A DNA stretch of 36,192 bases from BRH-c25 sp964619815. Lineage in GTDB: Bacteria; Bacillota; Clostridia; Lutisporales; Lutisporaceae. The stretch is from contig CAZUGK010000031.1 of the NCBI GenBank assembly GCA_964619815.1, forward strand, positions 1 through 36,192, written 5' to 3'. Below, piece after piece: positions 23,387-32,178 of the stretch. Below the pieces are notes generated by a model, which saw only the letters and a program-made list of their open reading frames with translations, was not told where the DNA came from and searched no databases. Positions within the stretch are counted from its first letter, which is position 1; every line of letters begins with the position of its first letter. A program made the translations under genes and the position numbers.

Positions 23387-25006
23387 GTGTTGAAAAAGGC
23401 AAGAAAAATCTTATGTGCTGCCTTGGTATTGTGCATGATACTCAGCATGTTCATAGGAGTATCGGCAGAGCCGGAGAAGACAGCCAAAGCAAAGAATGTG
23501 ATTCTTCTAATTGCTGACGGAACAAGTATCACCCATGTTACTGCTGCAAGATGGTATCAGGGAGGGCAGGAGCTTGCACTGGATGAAACCTTGTGCGGCC
23601 TTGTAAGGACATATGGATCTGATTCGCTGATCAGTGATTCTGCGCCGGCAGCAACTGCCATGGCAACAGGCTTTAAATCCCATACAGGCTTCATTTCAGT
23701 ATTACCCGATGTCTCAGACATGCCGCTTCTTGATCCGGTGGCTCCCGGTGATGCAAGAAAGCCCGTAGCTACAGTACTTGAGGGTGCGAGGCTGCAAGGA
23801 AAGGCAACAGGCTTGGTTACGACATGTGAAATAATGCATGCCACACCTGCCGCTTTCTCATCTCATGATGAAAGCAGAAAAGATTATGATGATATTGGTG
23901 AGCAGCAGGTATACCAGGAAATGGAAGTGGTATTCAGCGGCGGTAGAAAATTCATGACAGCTGAAGCCAGGAAGGACAAGGAAGATATGGTTGCCGCACT
24001 TAAGGGCCTGGGATACAGCTACATAACCACAAAGCCGGAAATGGAAGCCCTGAATTCCGGCAAGGTATGGGGGCTTTTTGCAGAAGCAGATCTGGCATAT
24101 GATTTTGACCGAGATGCTACAACTCCCAGTCTCCCGGAAATGACAGAAAAAGCTATAGAGCTGCTGTCAAAGGACAAGGACGGCTTCTTCCTGATGGTGG
24201 AAGGAAGCAAGATCGACTGGGCATCCCATGCCAATGAGCCGGTAGGGGTTATAAGTGAAGTACTCTCCTTTGATAAGGCTGTTAAGGCAGCTCTTGATTT
24301 TGCAAAACAGGATAAGAACACGCTGGTTATAATTACAGCAGACCACGGCAATGGCGGAATGAGCATAGGAAGTGCTGCAACCAACAAGGGCTACGATGAA
24401 ACACCATACGCTGCAGTGTTTGCCCCTCTCAAGAAAGCTAAGCTGACAGAAGAAGGGGCAGCGAAAATGCTCAATGCAGACAAGACGAATATAGCGGAAG
24501 TTGCAAAAATGTATATGGGAATTGAAGATCTTTCACCGGAAGAAATAGCTGCGATAAAGGAAGCAAAGGTTCCGGCAGAAGCTTTCGGGCTGGCTATGAG
24601 CAAGCGTTCAAAAATCGGCTGGACTACGACAGGACATGAAGGCGAGGATGTAATGCTCGGTGTATACAGCCCTGACAATAAGGACAGACTTACGGGCCTG
24701 GTTCAGAATACTGACCTGGCTGATTATATGGCAGAGTCTATGGGGATCAACATGGAGGAACTGAATAAGGCTCTTATGGTAAATGCAGTTAAAGCCTTTG
24801 AAGGGAAGGGGGCTACAGTCACCCTCAATAAAGATATGGCACCGAATCTTGAGCTTACAGTGACTAAGGGTAATGAAAGGCTGGTATTCCAGGTAAACAA
24901 GAATATTGTACTGCACAATGGGACTGCAAAGAAGATGCCCGGAGTATCTATATATAATGGAATTGACTTCTATGTACCTCAGTTTGCAATAGATCTTTTG
25001 AAATAG
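23387..25006 (+). CDS. Secreted alkaline phosphatase (PhoA family)
   Basis: A zinc/magnesium phosphomonoesterase exported to the cell surface. A Sec signal peptide covers about residues 1-28 (ILCAALVLCMILSMFIGVSAE). Catalytic blocks are NVILLIADGT (first metal site), D84-S85-A86 with S85 the phosphorylated nucleophile, EGSKIDWASHAN, ADHGNGG and TGHEGEDV. It has 539 residues, in the usual range, with a C-terminal extension after about 430 that reads like a copper-amine-oxidase-N-type strand (FQVNKNIVLHNGTAKKMPGV). The start is GTG 23387, 7 bases after GGAGGT; the in-frame TTG at 23372 overlaps that site. Phosphate starvation control is likely but no PHO box was recognised. Confidence 0.9.
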   Translation: MLKKARKILCAALVLCMILSMFIGVSAEPEKTAKAKNVILLIADGTSITHVTAARWYQGGQELALDETLCGLVRTYGSDSLISDSAPAATAMATGFKSHTGFISVLPDVSDMPLLDPVAPGDARKPVATVLEGARLQGKATGLVTTCEIMHATPAAFSSHDESRKDYDDIGEQQVYQEMEVVFSGGRKFMTAEARKDKEDMVAALKGLGYSYITTKPEMEALNSGKVWGLFAEADLAYDFDRDATTPSLPEMTEKAIELLSKDKDGFFLMVEGSKIDWASHANEPVGVISEVLSFDKAVKAALDFAKQDKNTLVIITADHGNGGMSIGSAATNKGYDETPYAAVFAPLKKAKLTEEGAAKMLNADKTNIAEVAKMYMGIEDLSPEEIAAIKEAKVPAEAFGLAMSKRSKIGWTTTGHEGEDVMLGVYSPDNKDRLTGLVQNTDLADYMAESMGINMEELNKALMVNAVKAFEGKGATVTLNKDMAPNLELTVTKGNERLVFQVNKNIVLHNGTAKKMPGVSIYNGIDFYVPQFAIDLLK

Positions 25007-25025
25007 CCTGTATATATAAAATAGG

Positions 25026-25060
25026 GAGCTGACCCAGACAAATATGGGTCAGCTCTTTTT
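25026..25060 (+). terminator. Terminator after alkaline phosphatase
   Basis: GAGCTGACCCA (25026-25036) and TGGGTCAGCTC (25045-25055) form a perfect 11-bp stem with an eight-base loop and a run of five T. Confidence 0.92.
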
Positions 25061-25360
25061 ATGCCTGATTATGGAACTTTATGCCGCCTCTTAACGTCTA
25101 TATGGAAAGAGAGTATTGGGGAATTGGAAAATTTATGGTTCATAAGGGTATTATTTACTTGATTTAAACAAACTGTAATATTACATATAGGTTACTTTGC
25201 TGAAAATACAAGCATAGTTTGGTAAAATAGACATATATATGATTCGTTCGGCGTTTTTAGATAAGATATTCTATGGTTTCTGCTTTCCTGTACGTGGATA
25301 ACCACGAACAGCCGCAGAAAAGAATATCTGATTTAAAACTCGCCTAATAGGAGGTTTGCC
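25061..25360 (+). other. Gene-free region upstream of the Crp/Fnr gene
   Basis: No coding sequence is supported here. The first 180 bases are AT-rich and probably hold the promoter, but I could not settle on a convincing -35/-10 pair. The last 110 bases form the structured leader listed next. Confidence 0.5.
25250..25344 (+). ncRNA. Structured 5' leader of the Crp/Fnr regulator gene
   Basis: Five nested helices close one long stem-loop. They are GGCG 25250-25253 with CGCC 25341-25344, TTTTA 25255-25259 with TAAAA 25334-25338, AGATATTCT 25264-25272 with AGAATATCT 25321-25329, TTTCTGC 25277-25283 with GCAGAAA 25314-25320, and CTGT 25288-25291 plus CGTGG 25293-25297 with CCACG 25302-25306 and ACAG 25308-25311, capped by ATAA. 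The AGGAGG site begins five bases after the closing helix. It matches no riboswitch class I know and has no terminator. Regulation by the protein product or a ligand is inference. Confidence 0.6.
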
Positions 25361-26041
25361 ATGGATCAACACGACTATTTAAGACAAATCAGCATATTTT
25401 CTGAGCTTGAGGATGAGTTTCTTGAAAAAATCCATCGGATATCATTACTCCGTAAATATGGAAAGGGCAGAATAATATTTATGGAGGGGGAGCCGGGAGA
25501 AGCCTTCTTCTATGTAAAATCCGGCCTCATCAAGATAACGAAGCTTTCAAGGGACGGACGCGAGCATATACTTCACATACTTAATGAAGGTCATATTTTT
25601 GCAGAGGTAACATTATTCAACAAGACTGTCTATCCGGCTACGGCAGAAGTGCTGGAGGAAGCAGAAATAGGCATGATTAAGAATGAAGAACTGGAAAAGG
25701 TCATAATGGAGAACCCTGAGCTTTCTCTTCAGCTTATAAAGTATCTCAACAGAAGGCTGGAAGAAGCCCATATGAAGATTAGAAACCTTGCACTCTATGA
25801 TACCTATGGAAGGACAGCCCAGGCTCTTATAAAGCTCGCCGAGGATTATGGCAAAAAAAGCAGCAAGGGCATTGAGCTGGACCTTAACATTTCCAGGCAG
25901 GAACTTGCCAATATTGTAGGGACTACAAGGGAAACGGTAATAAGGGTGTTGACTGCCTTCAAAAAAGAGCATTCGATAGATATTGACAAGAATACGATAA
26001 CAATAGTTGATTTGGAGAAGGTAAAGGAGTGGTTCAGGTAA
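25361..26041 (+). CDS. Crp/Fnr-family transcriptional regulator
   Basis: A 226-residue regulator with an N-terminal cyclic-nucleotide-binding-like beta roll (about residues 10-125, with FMEGEPGEAFFYVKSGLIKI), a long dimerisation helix and a C-terminal Crp-type winged helix whose recognition region is SRQELANIVGTTRETVIRVL. The protein contains no cysteine at all, so an Fnr-type iron-sulfur sensor is excluded; the effector is unknown. The phosphate-binding cassette is not a clear cAMP type. AGGAGG precedes the ATG and a long structured leader lies upstream. Targets cannot be named from this window. Confidence 0.9.
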   Translation: MDQHDYLRQISIFSELEDEFLEKIHRISLLRKYGKGRIIFMEGEPGEAFFYVKSGLIKITKLSRDGREHILHILNEGHIFAEVTLFNKTVYPATAEVLEEAEIGMIKNEELEKVIMENPELSLQLIKYLNRRLEEAHMKIRNLALYDTYGRTAQALIKLAEDYGKKSSKGIELDLNISRQELANIVGTTRETVIRVLTAFKKEHSIDIDKNTITIVDLEKVKEWFR

Positions 26042-26130
26042 TTCAGAAGAAAGAAAGGAGAACTGGATTTATATTGCACAGCAATATCTGCCCGAAATGG
26101 GGGAGTGTTCATAAAAACCCGTTTCAATCG

Positions 26131-26240
26131 ATATTGAACGCACAAGGGTATTCCTCTTGGGCATAATGCGAATTCAACAACAATCAAGGAAATATTAACG
26201 CGAAATTTGAATTAATAATTAAAATGATTTTCGCGAAAAT
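26131..26240. repeat. Intergenic 110-bp repeat, copy 1
   Basis: This segment aligns without gaps to 34031-34140 with 87 of 110 bases identical by hand count. Conserved blocks are ATATTGAACGCAC at the left, TGCGAATTCAA, CAAGG and ACGCGAAATTTGAAT, and TTCGCGAAA at the right. It contains two foldable parts: TTGAA-CGCA with TGCG-AATTCAA (about 26134-26177) and CGCGAAA with TTTCGCG (26199-26235). It ends 27 bases upstream of the start codon of the next gene. No coding potential is supported. It may be a cis-acting RNA or a small dispersed palindromic element. Confidence 0.85.
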
Positions 26241-26267
26241 ATCAAACCAGTGAATGAGGTAGTAGTT

Positions 26268-28751
26268 ATGAAAAGAATAATTTTAAAGCACAAGTTTTTT
26301 ACAAAAGTCCTGACTTTACTTATCATAGCATCTATGATACTCCCGGGAGCAGTTTATGCAGGGAGTGCAGTCAAGCTGATCGAAAGCGGGCAGCATATAG
26401 GCCCGGGTACATATTACAGAAACATGAATTATATCACACCCAACGGCGTCTTCATGGTAAATATGGTAGAGACAAGATTTGATGCGGAATATTTAAAGGT
26501 AGAGGTTGCAGATGGGGGAGATACCATAGTAAATAAGCCGGTAACCTACCAGGCTCTGCAAAAAACAAACAAGGACAGGAGAGTCATTGGTGCAATTAAC
26601 GGGGACTTCTTTGACATGACAACAATAAAAGGCCTTACTTACGGCACCAGTATAATAGAAGGCGAAATCAGGACGGCGGTAAAGACCTCAACGGTTCTGG
26701 GTATTACGGAAAGTGGAGATTGCTATATTGATACGCTTAACATGGAAGGCTCCATTGCATATAAAGACAGGCAGATCCCGATAGATGCAGTTAACAGGCT
26801 CAGATGGGTGGATCAGGCTATGATCTATACTCCGTCCTTTGGTAAGACAACACTGAATACAGTTGCCGGAACAGACATCGTAGTAAGAGGTGTTGAACTT
26901 CCTCTTAAAGCCAACAAGGTTTATTCCGGAGTTATAGAAAAAATAGTTTCAGATACCAAAAATACCGAGATACCTGCAGACGGAGTAGTTATGTCCCTCA
27001 ATGGCAAAGCCCTTGAGCAGCTTGCAGGAGCGGCTGCAGGGGAAGGGATTAACTTCTATGTTAATCTTGACAAACAGGATTTGGATTTTGCAGTGTCAGG
27101 TGCCCCCAGAATTCTTGAAAACGGGCAGCCGTCTGCGGATATAGCAAGCAGAAAGGATGCTCTGACGAGACAGCCGAGGACAGCTATAGGTATAAAGGAC
27201 AATAAGCTGTATATGGTCACAGTGGATGGAAGACAGCCGGGATACAGCGACGGGATGAATTTGTACGAAATTGCAGAATTCTTTTTGGGACAAGGTGTAA
27301 AGGATGCAATAAACCTTGATGGCGGCGGATCAACCACCATGGCAGTAAGAAAGCAGGGCAATTCTACGGTTAAGTTGATTAATAACCCTTCGGACGGAAA
27401 GGAAAGATACGTAGGCAATTCCATACAGCTTATATCCGAGGCGCCCTTATCCGACCCCACCGTGATAAGATTTACGGATACCAGTGTCAAGGTATTCAAG
27501 AACAGTACCTTTAAACCGAGCTTTTACGCAATGGACAAATACTATAACCTGCTGACCCCGGATATGAGCAAAGTAAAGTACGGGACTGACGGAAAGACTG
27601 CAAAGATTGCTAAGGACGGATCTTATACAGCCGGAAGCAAGCCGGGCAAAAGCTATGTTGATGTTTCCTACGGAGCGGCAACGGGTAGAATACCTGTTGA
27701 GATAGTAGATAAGGTAAGCTCTCTTGTAGTAGCAAATGAATTTATTCATCTTGATCCTGGAGAAAAGGTGCAGCTTCAGGTCAAGGCGTTTGATAAAAAC
27801 GGTGCTGGAATAGTAATAAGCCCGGGAGCCGTCAAGTGGACCGTTACCGGTGGAATAGGAACAGTGGATAAAAGTGGTTTGTTCACAGCAGGGAAGAAGC
27901 TTGGACAGGGAAAATTAAGCGCTTCAATAGGCACAACAACAGGGTCTGTAGGAGCAAAAACAGGCAAGACTCCTGTAATTGTAGCTGACTTTGGAACACT
28001 TAAAAATATAGAGGCAAAATTCATAAGAAGTACGGCAGCAATAAGGCATAACCAAAAGGATGAACCGGTGAGAACCGGGAAGATTTCTTTAAGGCTGGAC
28101 TATAACTTTGAGAACACTTCAGGTACTTCAGCCGCTTACGTTTCCTTCAAGGAACCCATAAAGATCATAGGCAAGCCTATAGAGCTTGGTGCCTGGGTAT
28201 ATGGGGATGGTGCAGGCCACTGGCTTAGAGGTACTTATATAAACGCGGCAGGCGAGAAAAAGGTGATTAATTTCACTGAAGCGGGAGGCTTTGATTGGAA
28301 AGGCTGGAAGTATGTATATGCTGATATTCCCAAGGATGAGAAATATCCTATAGCTCTTGAGCAGTTGTATGTGGCCGAGACGGAACAGGACAGGAAGAAT
28401 GCGGGCAGCATATATTTTGATGACGTTATGGCTGTATACAAGCTGGATAAGGATTATTACGACCCTGTGATTGTATCGAGACTTCCGGAAACTACTGAAG
28501 GGCTTCCCGGACAGCCGCAGGAGATAGGCGTTATTGCAGCTGACAGAGGAAAGGGTATCGATCCTGCCTCCATAAAGATGTATATTAATGACGCATCCGT
28601 AAAAGTGAAATTTGAACCCGAAACAGGGAAAATAAGCTACATTCCGGCAGAAGCACTGGCAAGCGGTGAATATAAGGTAAGAATCACACTGAAGGACAAG
28701 GTAGGCCATCAGTTGAACCCGGAATACAGCTACACCTTCGTGGTGGAGTAA
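26268..28751 (+). CDS. Secreted phosphodiester glycosidase-like protein with Ig-like and binding domains
   Basis: An 827-residue exported protein. The signal peptide is about residues 1-32 (VLTLLIIASMILPGAVYA). Residues 35-395 match the NAGPA/DUF2233 phosphodiester glycosidase domain: VIGAINGDFFD, QPRTAIGIKDNKLYMVTVDG and the signature NLDGGGSTTM near 349-358. A Big-type Ig-like region follows (about 400-570), then a jelly-roll-like binding region (IELGAWVYGDGAGHWLRGTY, about 590-730) and a last Ig-like domain. The enzyme class removes GlcNAc from phosphodiesters; in bacteria, roles in wall or exopolysaccharide turnover are suspected. ATG 26268 follows GAGGT and is chosen over the in-frame GTG at 26250. 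The substrate is unknown. Confidence 0.83.
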   Translation: MKRIILKHKFFTKVLTLLIIASMILPGAVYAGSAVKLIESGQHIGPGTYYRNMNYITPNGVFMVNMVETRFDAEYLKVEVADGGDTIVNKPVTYQALQKTNKDRRVIGAINGDFFDMTTIKGLTYGTSIIEGEIRTAVKTSTVLGITESGDCYIDTLNMEGSIAYKDRQIPIDAVNRLRWVDQAMIYTPSFGKTTLNTVAGTDIVVRGVELPLKANKVYSGVIEKIVSDTKNTEIPADGVVMSLNGKALEQLAGAAAGEGINFYVNLDKQDLDFAVSGAPRILENGQPSADIASRKDALTRQPRTAIGIKDNKLYMVTVDGRQPGYSDGMNLYEIAEFFLGQGVKDAINLDGGGSTTMAVRKQGNSTVKLINNPSDGKERYVGNSIQLISEAPLSDPTVIRFTDTSVKVFKNSTFKPSFYAMDKYYNLLTPDMSKVKYGTDGKTAKIAKDGSYTAGSKPGKSYVDVSYGAATGRIPVEIVDKVSSLVVANEFIHLDPGEKVQLQVKAFDKNGAGIVISPGAVKWTVTGGIGTVDKSGLFTAGKKLGQGKLSASIGTTTGSVGAKTGKTPVIVADFGTLKNIEAKFIRSTAAIRHNQKDEPVRTGKISLRLDYNFENTSGTSAAYVSFKEPIKIIGKPIELGAWVYGDGAGHWLRGTYINAAGEKKVINFTEAGGFDWKGWKYVYADIPKDEKYPIALEQLYVAETEQDRKNAGSIYFDDVMAVYKLDKDYYDPVIVSRLPETTEGLPGQPQEIGVIAADRGKGIDPASIKMYINDASVKVKFEPETGKISYIPAEALASGEYKVRITLKDKVGHQLNPEYSYTFVVE

Positions 28752-28761
28752 GGTATAAGTA

Positions 28762-28839
28762 GGGGGCGGTCTCCGTGCCGCCCCGTTTGTTATATAAGGA
28801 ACAGATAAAGGGCAGGTCTCCGTACCTGCCCTATTTTTT
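28762..28839. terminator. Two tandem hairpins with near-identical loops, terminator between convergent genes
   Basis: The first is GGGGCGG (28763-28769) with CCGCCCC (28778-28784), loop TCTCCGTG. The second is AGGGCAGGT (28809-28817) with ACCTGCCCT (28824-28832), loop CTCCGT, followed by six T at 28834-28839. The second is a good terminator for the plus-strand gene and overlaps the trmB stop codon. Both share the apical sequence CTCCGT. Confidence 0.8.
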
Positions 28840-29490
28840 GATTACCGCCTCAAGCCTATTTATCTTAATCCCTTTCCGGATAAATTTCTCTTCATACTCA
28901 GTGGTAATATTCTCAGGATAGTTTCCGCTGTGCAGGTCATAGGTCAAATCCAGAATTTCAAAACCGGATTCCTTGAATTCGTTTACAGAGAAATCAAAAA
29001 GCTCCCGGCTGTCTGTCTTGAATTCTATTTTACCCCCATTCCCCAGGAATATTTTATACTTCTCAAGAAAAAGCCTGTGGGTGAGCCTTCTCTTTGAATG
29101 CCTTACCTTTGGCCACGGGTCGCAAAAATTTATATAGAAGGTATCCACCTCAGAAGCTTCAAAGGCATCTTCAAGATTCAAGATGTTATAAGGCAGCAGC
29201 AGCACATTCTGAAGCTCATTCTCGAGCACCTTCTCCAAGGCCGCGAGAATTATCTCATACCTCAAGTCTATTCCTACGAAGTTAATATCCTTATGGAGAA
29301 GCCCCTTTGTGGATATAAACTTCCCTCTGCCCATTCCCAGCTCTACATGCATCGGAGCATCAGGCCCGCTGCCGTTCTTCTCAGTGAAATATTTATTCCA
29401 GTTACCCTTTAATTCTCCTGGACGGAATACAACACTATTGTCATATTGCCGTATTATTTCAAGAGCTTTGGGATTATTCCGCAATCTCAT
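28831..29490 (-). CDS. trmB: tRNA (guanine-46-N7)-methyltransferase
   Basis: A SAM-dependent enzyme that makes m7G46 in tRNA, in the cytoplasm. The 219 residues carry the family blocks: MHVELGMGRGKFI (SAM loop), NFVGIDLRYEIILAALEK, TFYINFCDPWPKVRHSKRRL and a C-terminal TEYEEKFIRKGIKINRLEA. All are standard for bacterial TrmB. The ATG at 29490 has only a weak upstream GGTGA. It stands alone on the minus strand between plus-strand genes. Confidence 0.95.
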   Translation of the reverse strand: MRLRNNPKALEIIRQYDNSVVFRPGELKGNWNKYFTEKNGSGPDAPMHVELGMGRGKFISTKGLLHKDINFVGIDLRYEIILAALEKVLENELQNVLLLPYNILNLEDAFEASEVDTFYINFCDPWPKVRHSKRRLTHRLFLEKYKIFLGNGGKIEFKTDSRELFDFSVNEFKESGFEILDLTYDLHSGNYPENITTEYEEKFIRKGIKINRLEAVIKK

Positions 29491-29711
29491 ATATAGCTTT
29501 CACCAACCTTTATTAAGTATATAACAATTATTATTCATGATTCGAGCATTGTCAACGGAGTATGAAAGTAAAAGACAAAAACGCTCGTAAAAATCCATCG
29601 TTATACATAAATGTATTGACGAGTAAAAATATATAAAAAATTACAAATAAGCATGGACAAACAATAATTTTAATATAATAATTTAAGTATAAATATATTG
29701 GAGGTGTTAGA

Positions 29712-30950
29712 ATGAAAAAAATGCAATTATCCACCAAAATCCTAATAGGTCTGGCGGCAGGTATAGTTGCAGGTATTCTGCTTCAGGGTGCGCCCAACGT
29801 GGCCAATACTTGGATCAAACCCTTCGGTACATTGTTCTTGAACCTCATCAAAATGATAATTGTTCCACTGGTGCTCGCATCCCTGGTAGTAGGAACCTGC
29901 GGGCTGGGGGACATAAAAAAACTTGGAAGGATCGGCGGAAAAACTTTGGCCTACTATCTGTTAACCACTGCGTTTGCAGTAACATTAGGACTTATATTGG
30001 CTAATATCTTCAGCGTAGGCGCAGGTTTTGCACTTCCGGCAGATATAAAGGCGGAAGAAGCCAAGGAAATGCCTAAGGTTGTTGATACACTTCTCAATAT
30101 TATACCAACTAACCCAATAAAAGCACTTGCTGATGGAAATATGCTGCAAATAATTGCATTTGCTTTGATGCTGGGAGGCGGCATAGTAGTCTTGGGGGAT
30201 AAAGGGAAACCACTCTATGATTTCTTTGACTCACTGACAGAAGTAACGTACAAAATAACAGCCGGTATTATGAGCTTTGCTCCATATGCAGTATTTGCGC
30301 TTATTGTTCCTGTGGTTGCAGCTAATGGGCCTAAAGTACTGCTGCCTCTTCTAAGTGTCATTGTAATTGTATACGCAGGCTGCTTCCTGCATGCTGCGTT
30401 GGTGTATTCAAGCACACTGACAGTGCTTGCGAAATTCAGCCCCGTGAAGTTTTTCAAAGGAATCTTTCCTGCACAGGCTATAGCATTCACTACCTGCAGC
30501 AGCAGTGCTACACTTCCGGTAAATATGAAGTGCACCGAAGAAAATCTTGGTGTTCCTAAAAGCATATGCAGTTTCGTGCTCCCATTAGGTGCGACTATCA
30601 ATATGGATGGTACCGCATTATATCAGGGAGTATGCTCACTTTTCATAGCCAACGTATTCGGCATAGACCTGACAATTTCACAGCAGGTCATGATAGTATT
30701 AACTGCTACATTGGCCTCAATAGGAACAGCAGGAGTGCCGGGAGCCGGGCTTATAATGCTCACAATGGTATTGCAAACTGTCGGACTGCCGCTTGAAGGC
30801 CTGGCGCTGGTCGCCGGCATTGACAGAATACTGGATATGGCAAGAACCACTGTAAACATTACAGGAGACTCAGCTTGCGCAGTTATAATGGCTGCCTCTG
30901 AAAATGAACTTGACAGAAATTGCGAAATCAAGCATACTTATTCAGCATAA
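29712..30950 (+). CDS. Dicarboxylate/amino acid:cation symporter (glutamate/aspartate type, DAACS)
   Basis: A 412-residue membrane symporter of the GltP/GltT family. The HP1 loop signature is SSSATLP, and helix 7 shows LGATINMDGTA. In helix 8 the substrate and cation residues D371, D375, R378, T379, N382 and D386 keep exactly the spacing of archaeal GltPh; the arginine indicates acidic amino acids or C4-dicarboxylates rather than neutral ones. GGAGGTG lies 8 bases before the ATG. A two-way terminator follows. It could supply glutamate or aspartate to the catabolic cluster upstream, but it is 16 kb away and nothing in the sequence links them. Confidence 0.92.
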   Translation: MKKMQLSTKILIGLAAGIVAGILLQGAPNVANTWIKPFGTLFLNLIKMIIVPLVLASLVVGTCGLGDIKKLGRIGGKTLAYYLLTTAFAVTLGLILANIFSVGAGFALPADIKAEEAKEMPKVVDTLLNIIPTNPIKALADGNMLQIIAFALMLGGGIVVLGDKGKPLYDFFDSLTEVTYKITAGIMSFAPYAVFALIVPVVAANGPKVLLPLLSVIVIVYAGCFLHAALVYSSTLTVLAKFSPVKFFKGIFPAQAIAFTTCSSSATLPVNMKCTEENLGVPKSICSFVLPLGATINMDGTALYQGVCSLFIANVFGIDLTISQQVMIVLTATLASIGTAGVPGAGLIMLTMVLQTVGLPLEGLALVAGIDRILDMARTTVNITGDSACAVIMAASENELDRNCEIKHTYSA

Positions 30951-30982
30951 ATTAAAAAGCGGCGCAAGCCGCTTTTTAATTT
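30949..30982. terminator. Bidirectional terminator between symporter and CAP lipoprotein genes
   Basis: A perfect 15-bp stem (30949-30963 with 30968-30982; core AAAAAGCGGC / GCCGCTTTTT) is capped by the GNRA tetraloop GCAA. A-rich and T-rich flanks on both sides allow termination in both directions. Confidence 0.93.
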
Positions 30983-31919
30983 ATCTTCCTATAAACAGCT
31001 GGGTATAAATATAGCTTCCATTACCCTTTGGTGCTATTCCAACACCTAATTCTGTGAAGTTGGGGTTCAGTATGTTCTTTTTGTGTCCTTCCGAGTTCAT
31101 CCATGCTTTGAAGGCTGCATCTGCAGACTGGTTCATGGCGATATTTTCTCCTGCATACATATAGCTCACATTATTAGACTTAAGCATATCAAAAGGTGAG
31201 CCGTAAGTTGGTGATTGATGGCTGAAATAATTATTGTTCACCATATCCTGTGATTTCATCCTTGCAAGCTTTGTGCAGTCACTGTTGGCGCTAAGAGCTT
31301 TAGCACCTGTTTTTGCTCTTTCGGCATTAACCAACTGCAGTATCCTTGCTTCATCAGAAGACATTGTGCCTGATCCGGCTGCTGTATTGCCACCGCCGAC
31401 AGTGCCTGCCCCTGCACCTCCTGTAGTAGTGCCCGGTCTGGGAGCGGGAGTGACAGTTCCGGTGCCGGTTGTCATATTTGTATTCCTTGCTGTAGTAGCA
31501 GTACCGTAAGGTCTTGCATTTGCTGCCGATACACAGCCTATCCTGCCGCTGTCAGGAAGCTTTACTACATACCAGCCGTCCAGCTTTCCAAGCGCCCTGA
31601 TTTTTTGACCTGAGCTTATTGTACCTATGGATGGGTAATTTGAGCCTGCGCCGGTCCTTACTTTTTGACTTCCGCCGTCAATTGTGATATAACTGAAGTC
31701 TACTACCTCATAAGTTGCGGATATTCTGTTGCCGTCAGCATTATTATTCCCGGCCTTGCCGACCACATTATTCGGAATGGCAGGAGCATTAGGTGCAGCT
31801 ATGTTATTTGGGTCGGTCTGAATATATCTTCTTGCCGGTTCGTAGGTGCAGCCGCTGAATGCAGAGACAAGCACCAGCATTGCTGCAACTGCCAATAAAA
31901 GAACCTTGTATCTTTTCAT
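30981..31919 (-). CDS. CAP-domain (SCP/PR-1, YkwD-like) lipoprotein with SH3 domain
   Basis: A 312-residue exported protein. The N-terminus is a lipoprotein signal (MKRYKVLLLAVAAMLVLVSA FSGC, lipobox cysteine at about 24). A bacterial SH3 domain occupies about residues 75-135 (KVRTGAGSNYPSIGTISSGQ, DGWYVVKLPDSGRIGCVSA). A low-complexity Thr/Gly/Pro linker precedes the C-terminal CAP domain (about 190-312), with ILQLVNAERAKTGAKALSAN, NYFSHQSPTYGSPFDMLK, YAGENIA and GHKKNILNPNFTELGVGIA. The family is surface-located and often sporulation- or wall-associated; biochemical role unknown. AAAGGAG lies before the ATG. Confidence 0.9.
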   Translation of the reverse strand: MKRYKVLLLAVAAMLVLVSAFSGCTYEPARRYIQTDPNNIAAPNAPAIPNNVVGKAGNNNADGNRISATYEVVDFSYITIDGGSQKVRTGAGSNYPSIGTISSGQKIRALGKLDGWYVVKLPDSGRIGCVSAANARPYGTATTARNTNMTTGTGTVTPAPRPGTTTGGAGAGTVGGGNTAAGSGTMSSDEARILQLVNAERAKTGAKALSANSDCTKLARMKSQDMVNNNYFSHQSPTYGSPFDMLKSNNVSYMYAGENIAMNQSADAAFKAWMNSEGHKKNILNPNFTELGVGIAPKGNGSYIYTQLFIGR

Positions 31920-32178
31920 AATAATCTCCTTTCCTATGTTGAAGATAGATTTAAAATTGATATTCTTTTTCTATATATATTTTGACAATATAACAATAAA
32001 ATATTGATGCTGATCTTGCCAATTTTTGTAGAATGATTAAAAAGGAAGGAAGTAAACAGAAAAGTGTAGAATTAAATATATGATGATTTGCATGGAAGGG
32101 GTATTTATTGCATTTGCCGGTATATTAACTTTTGTTTCAAAAAAAACATATTTTATTGATGTAATGGGGGAGAGAAAT

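Noticed and set aside
25846..26187. Minus-strand frame sharing a PLCVQY-like stretch with the antisense frame over 34031-34140
   Set aside because: The resemblance arises only because both cross the 110-bp DNA repeat; it is not a protein family.
29600..29711. Promoter for the glutamate/aspartate symporter
   Set aside because: TTGAC and TATAAT-like sequences exist, but no pair has acceptable spacing, so none is called.
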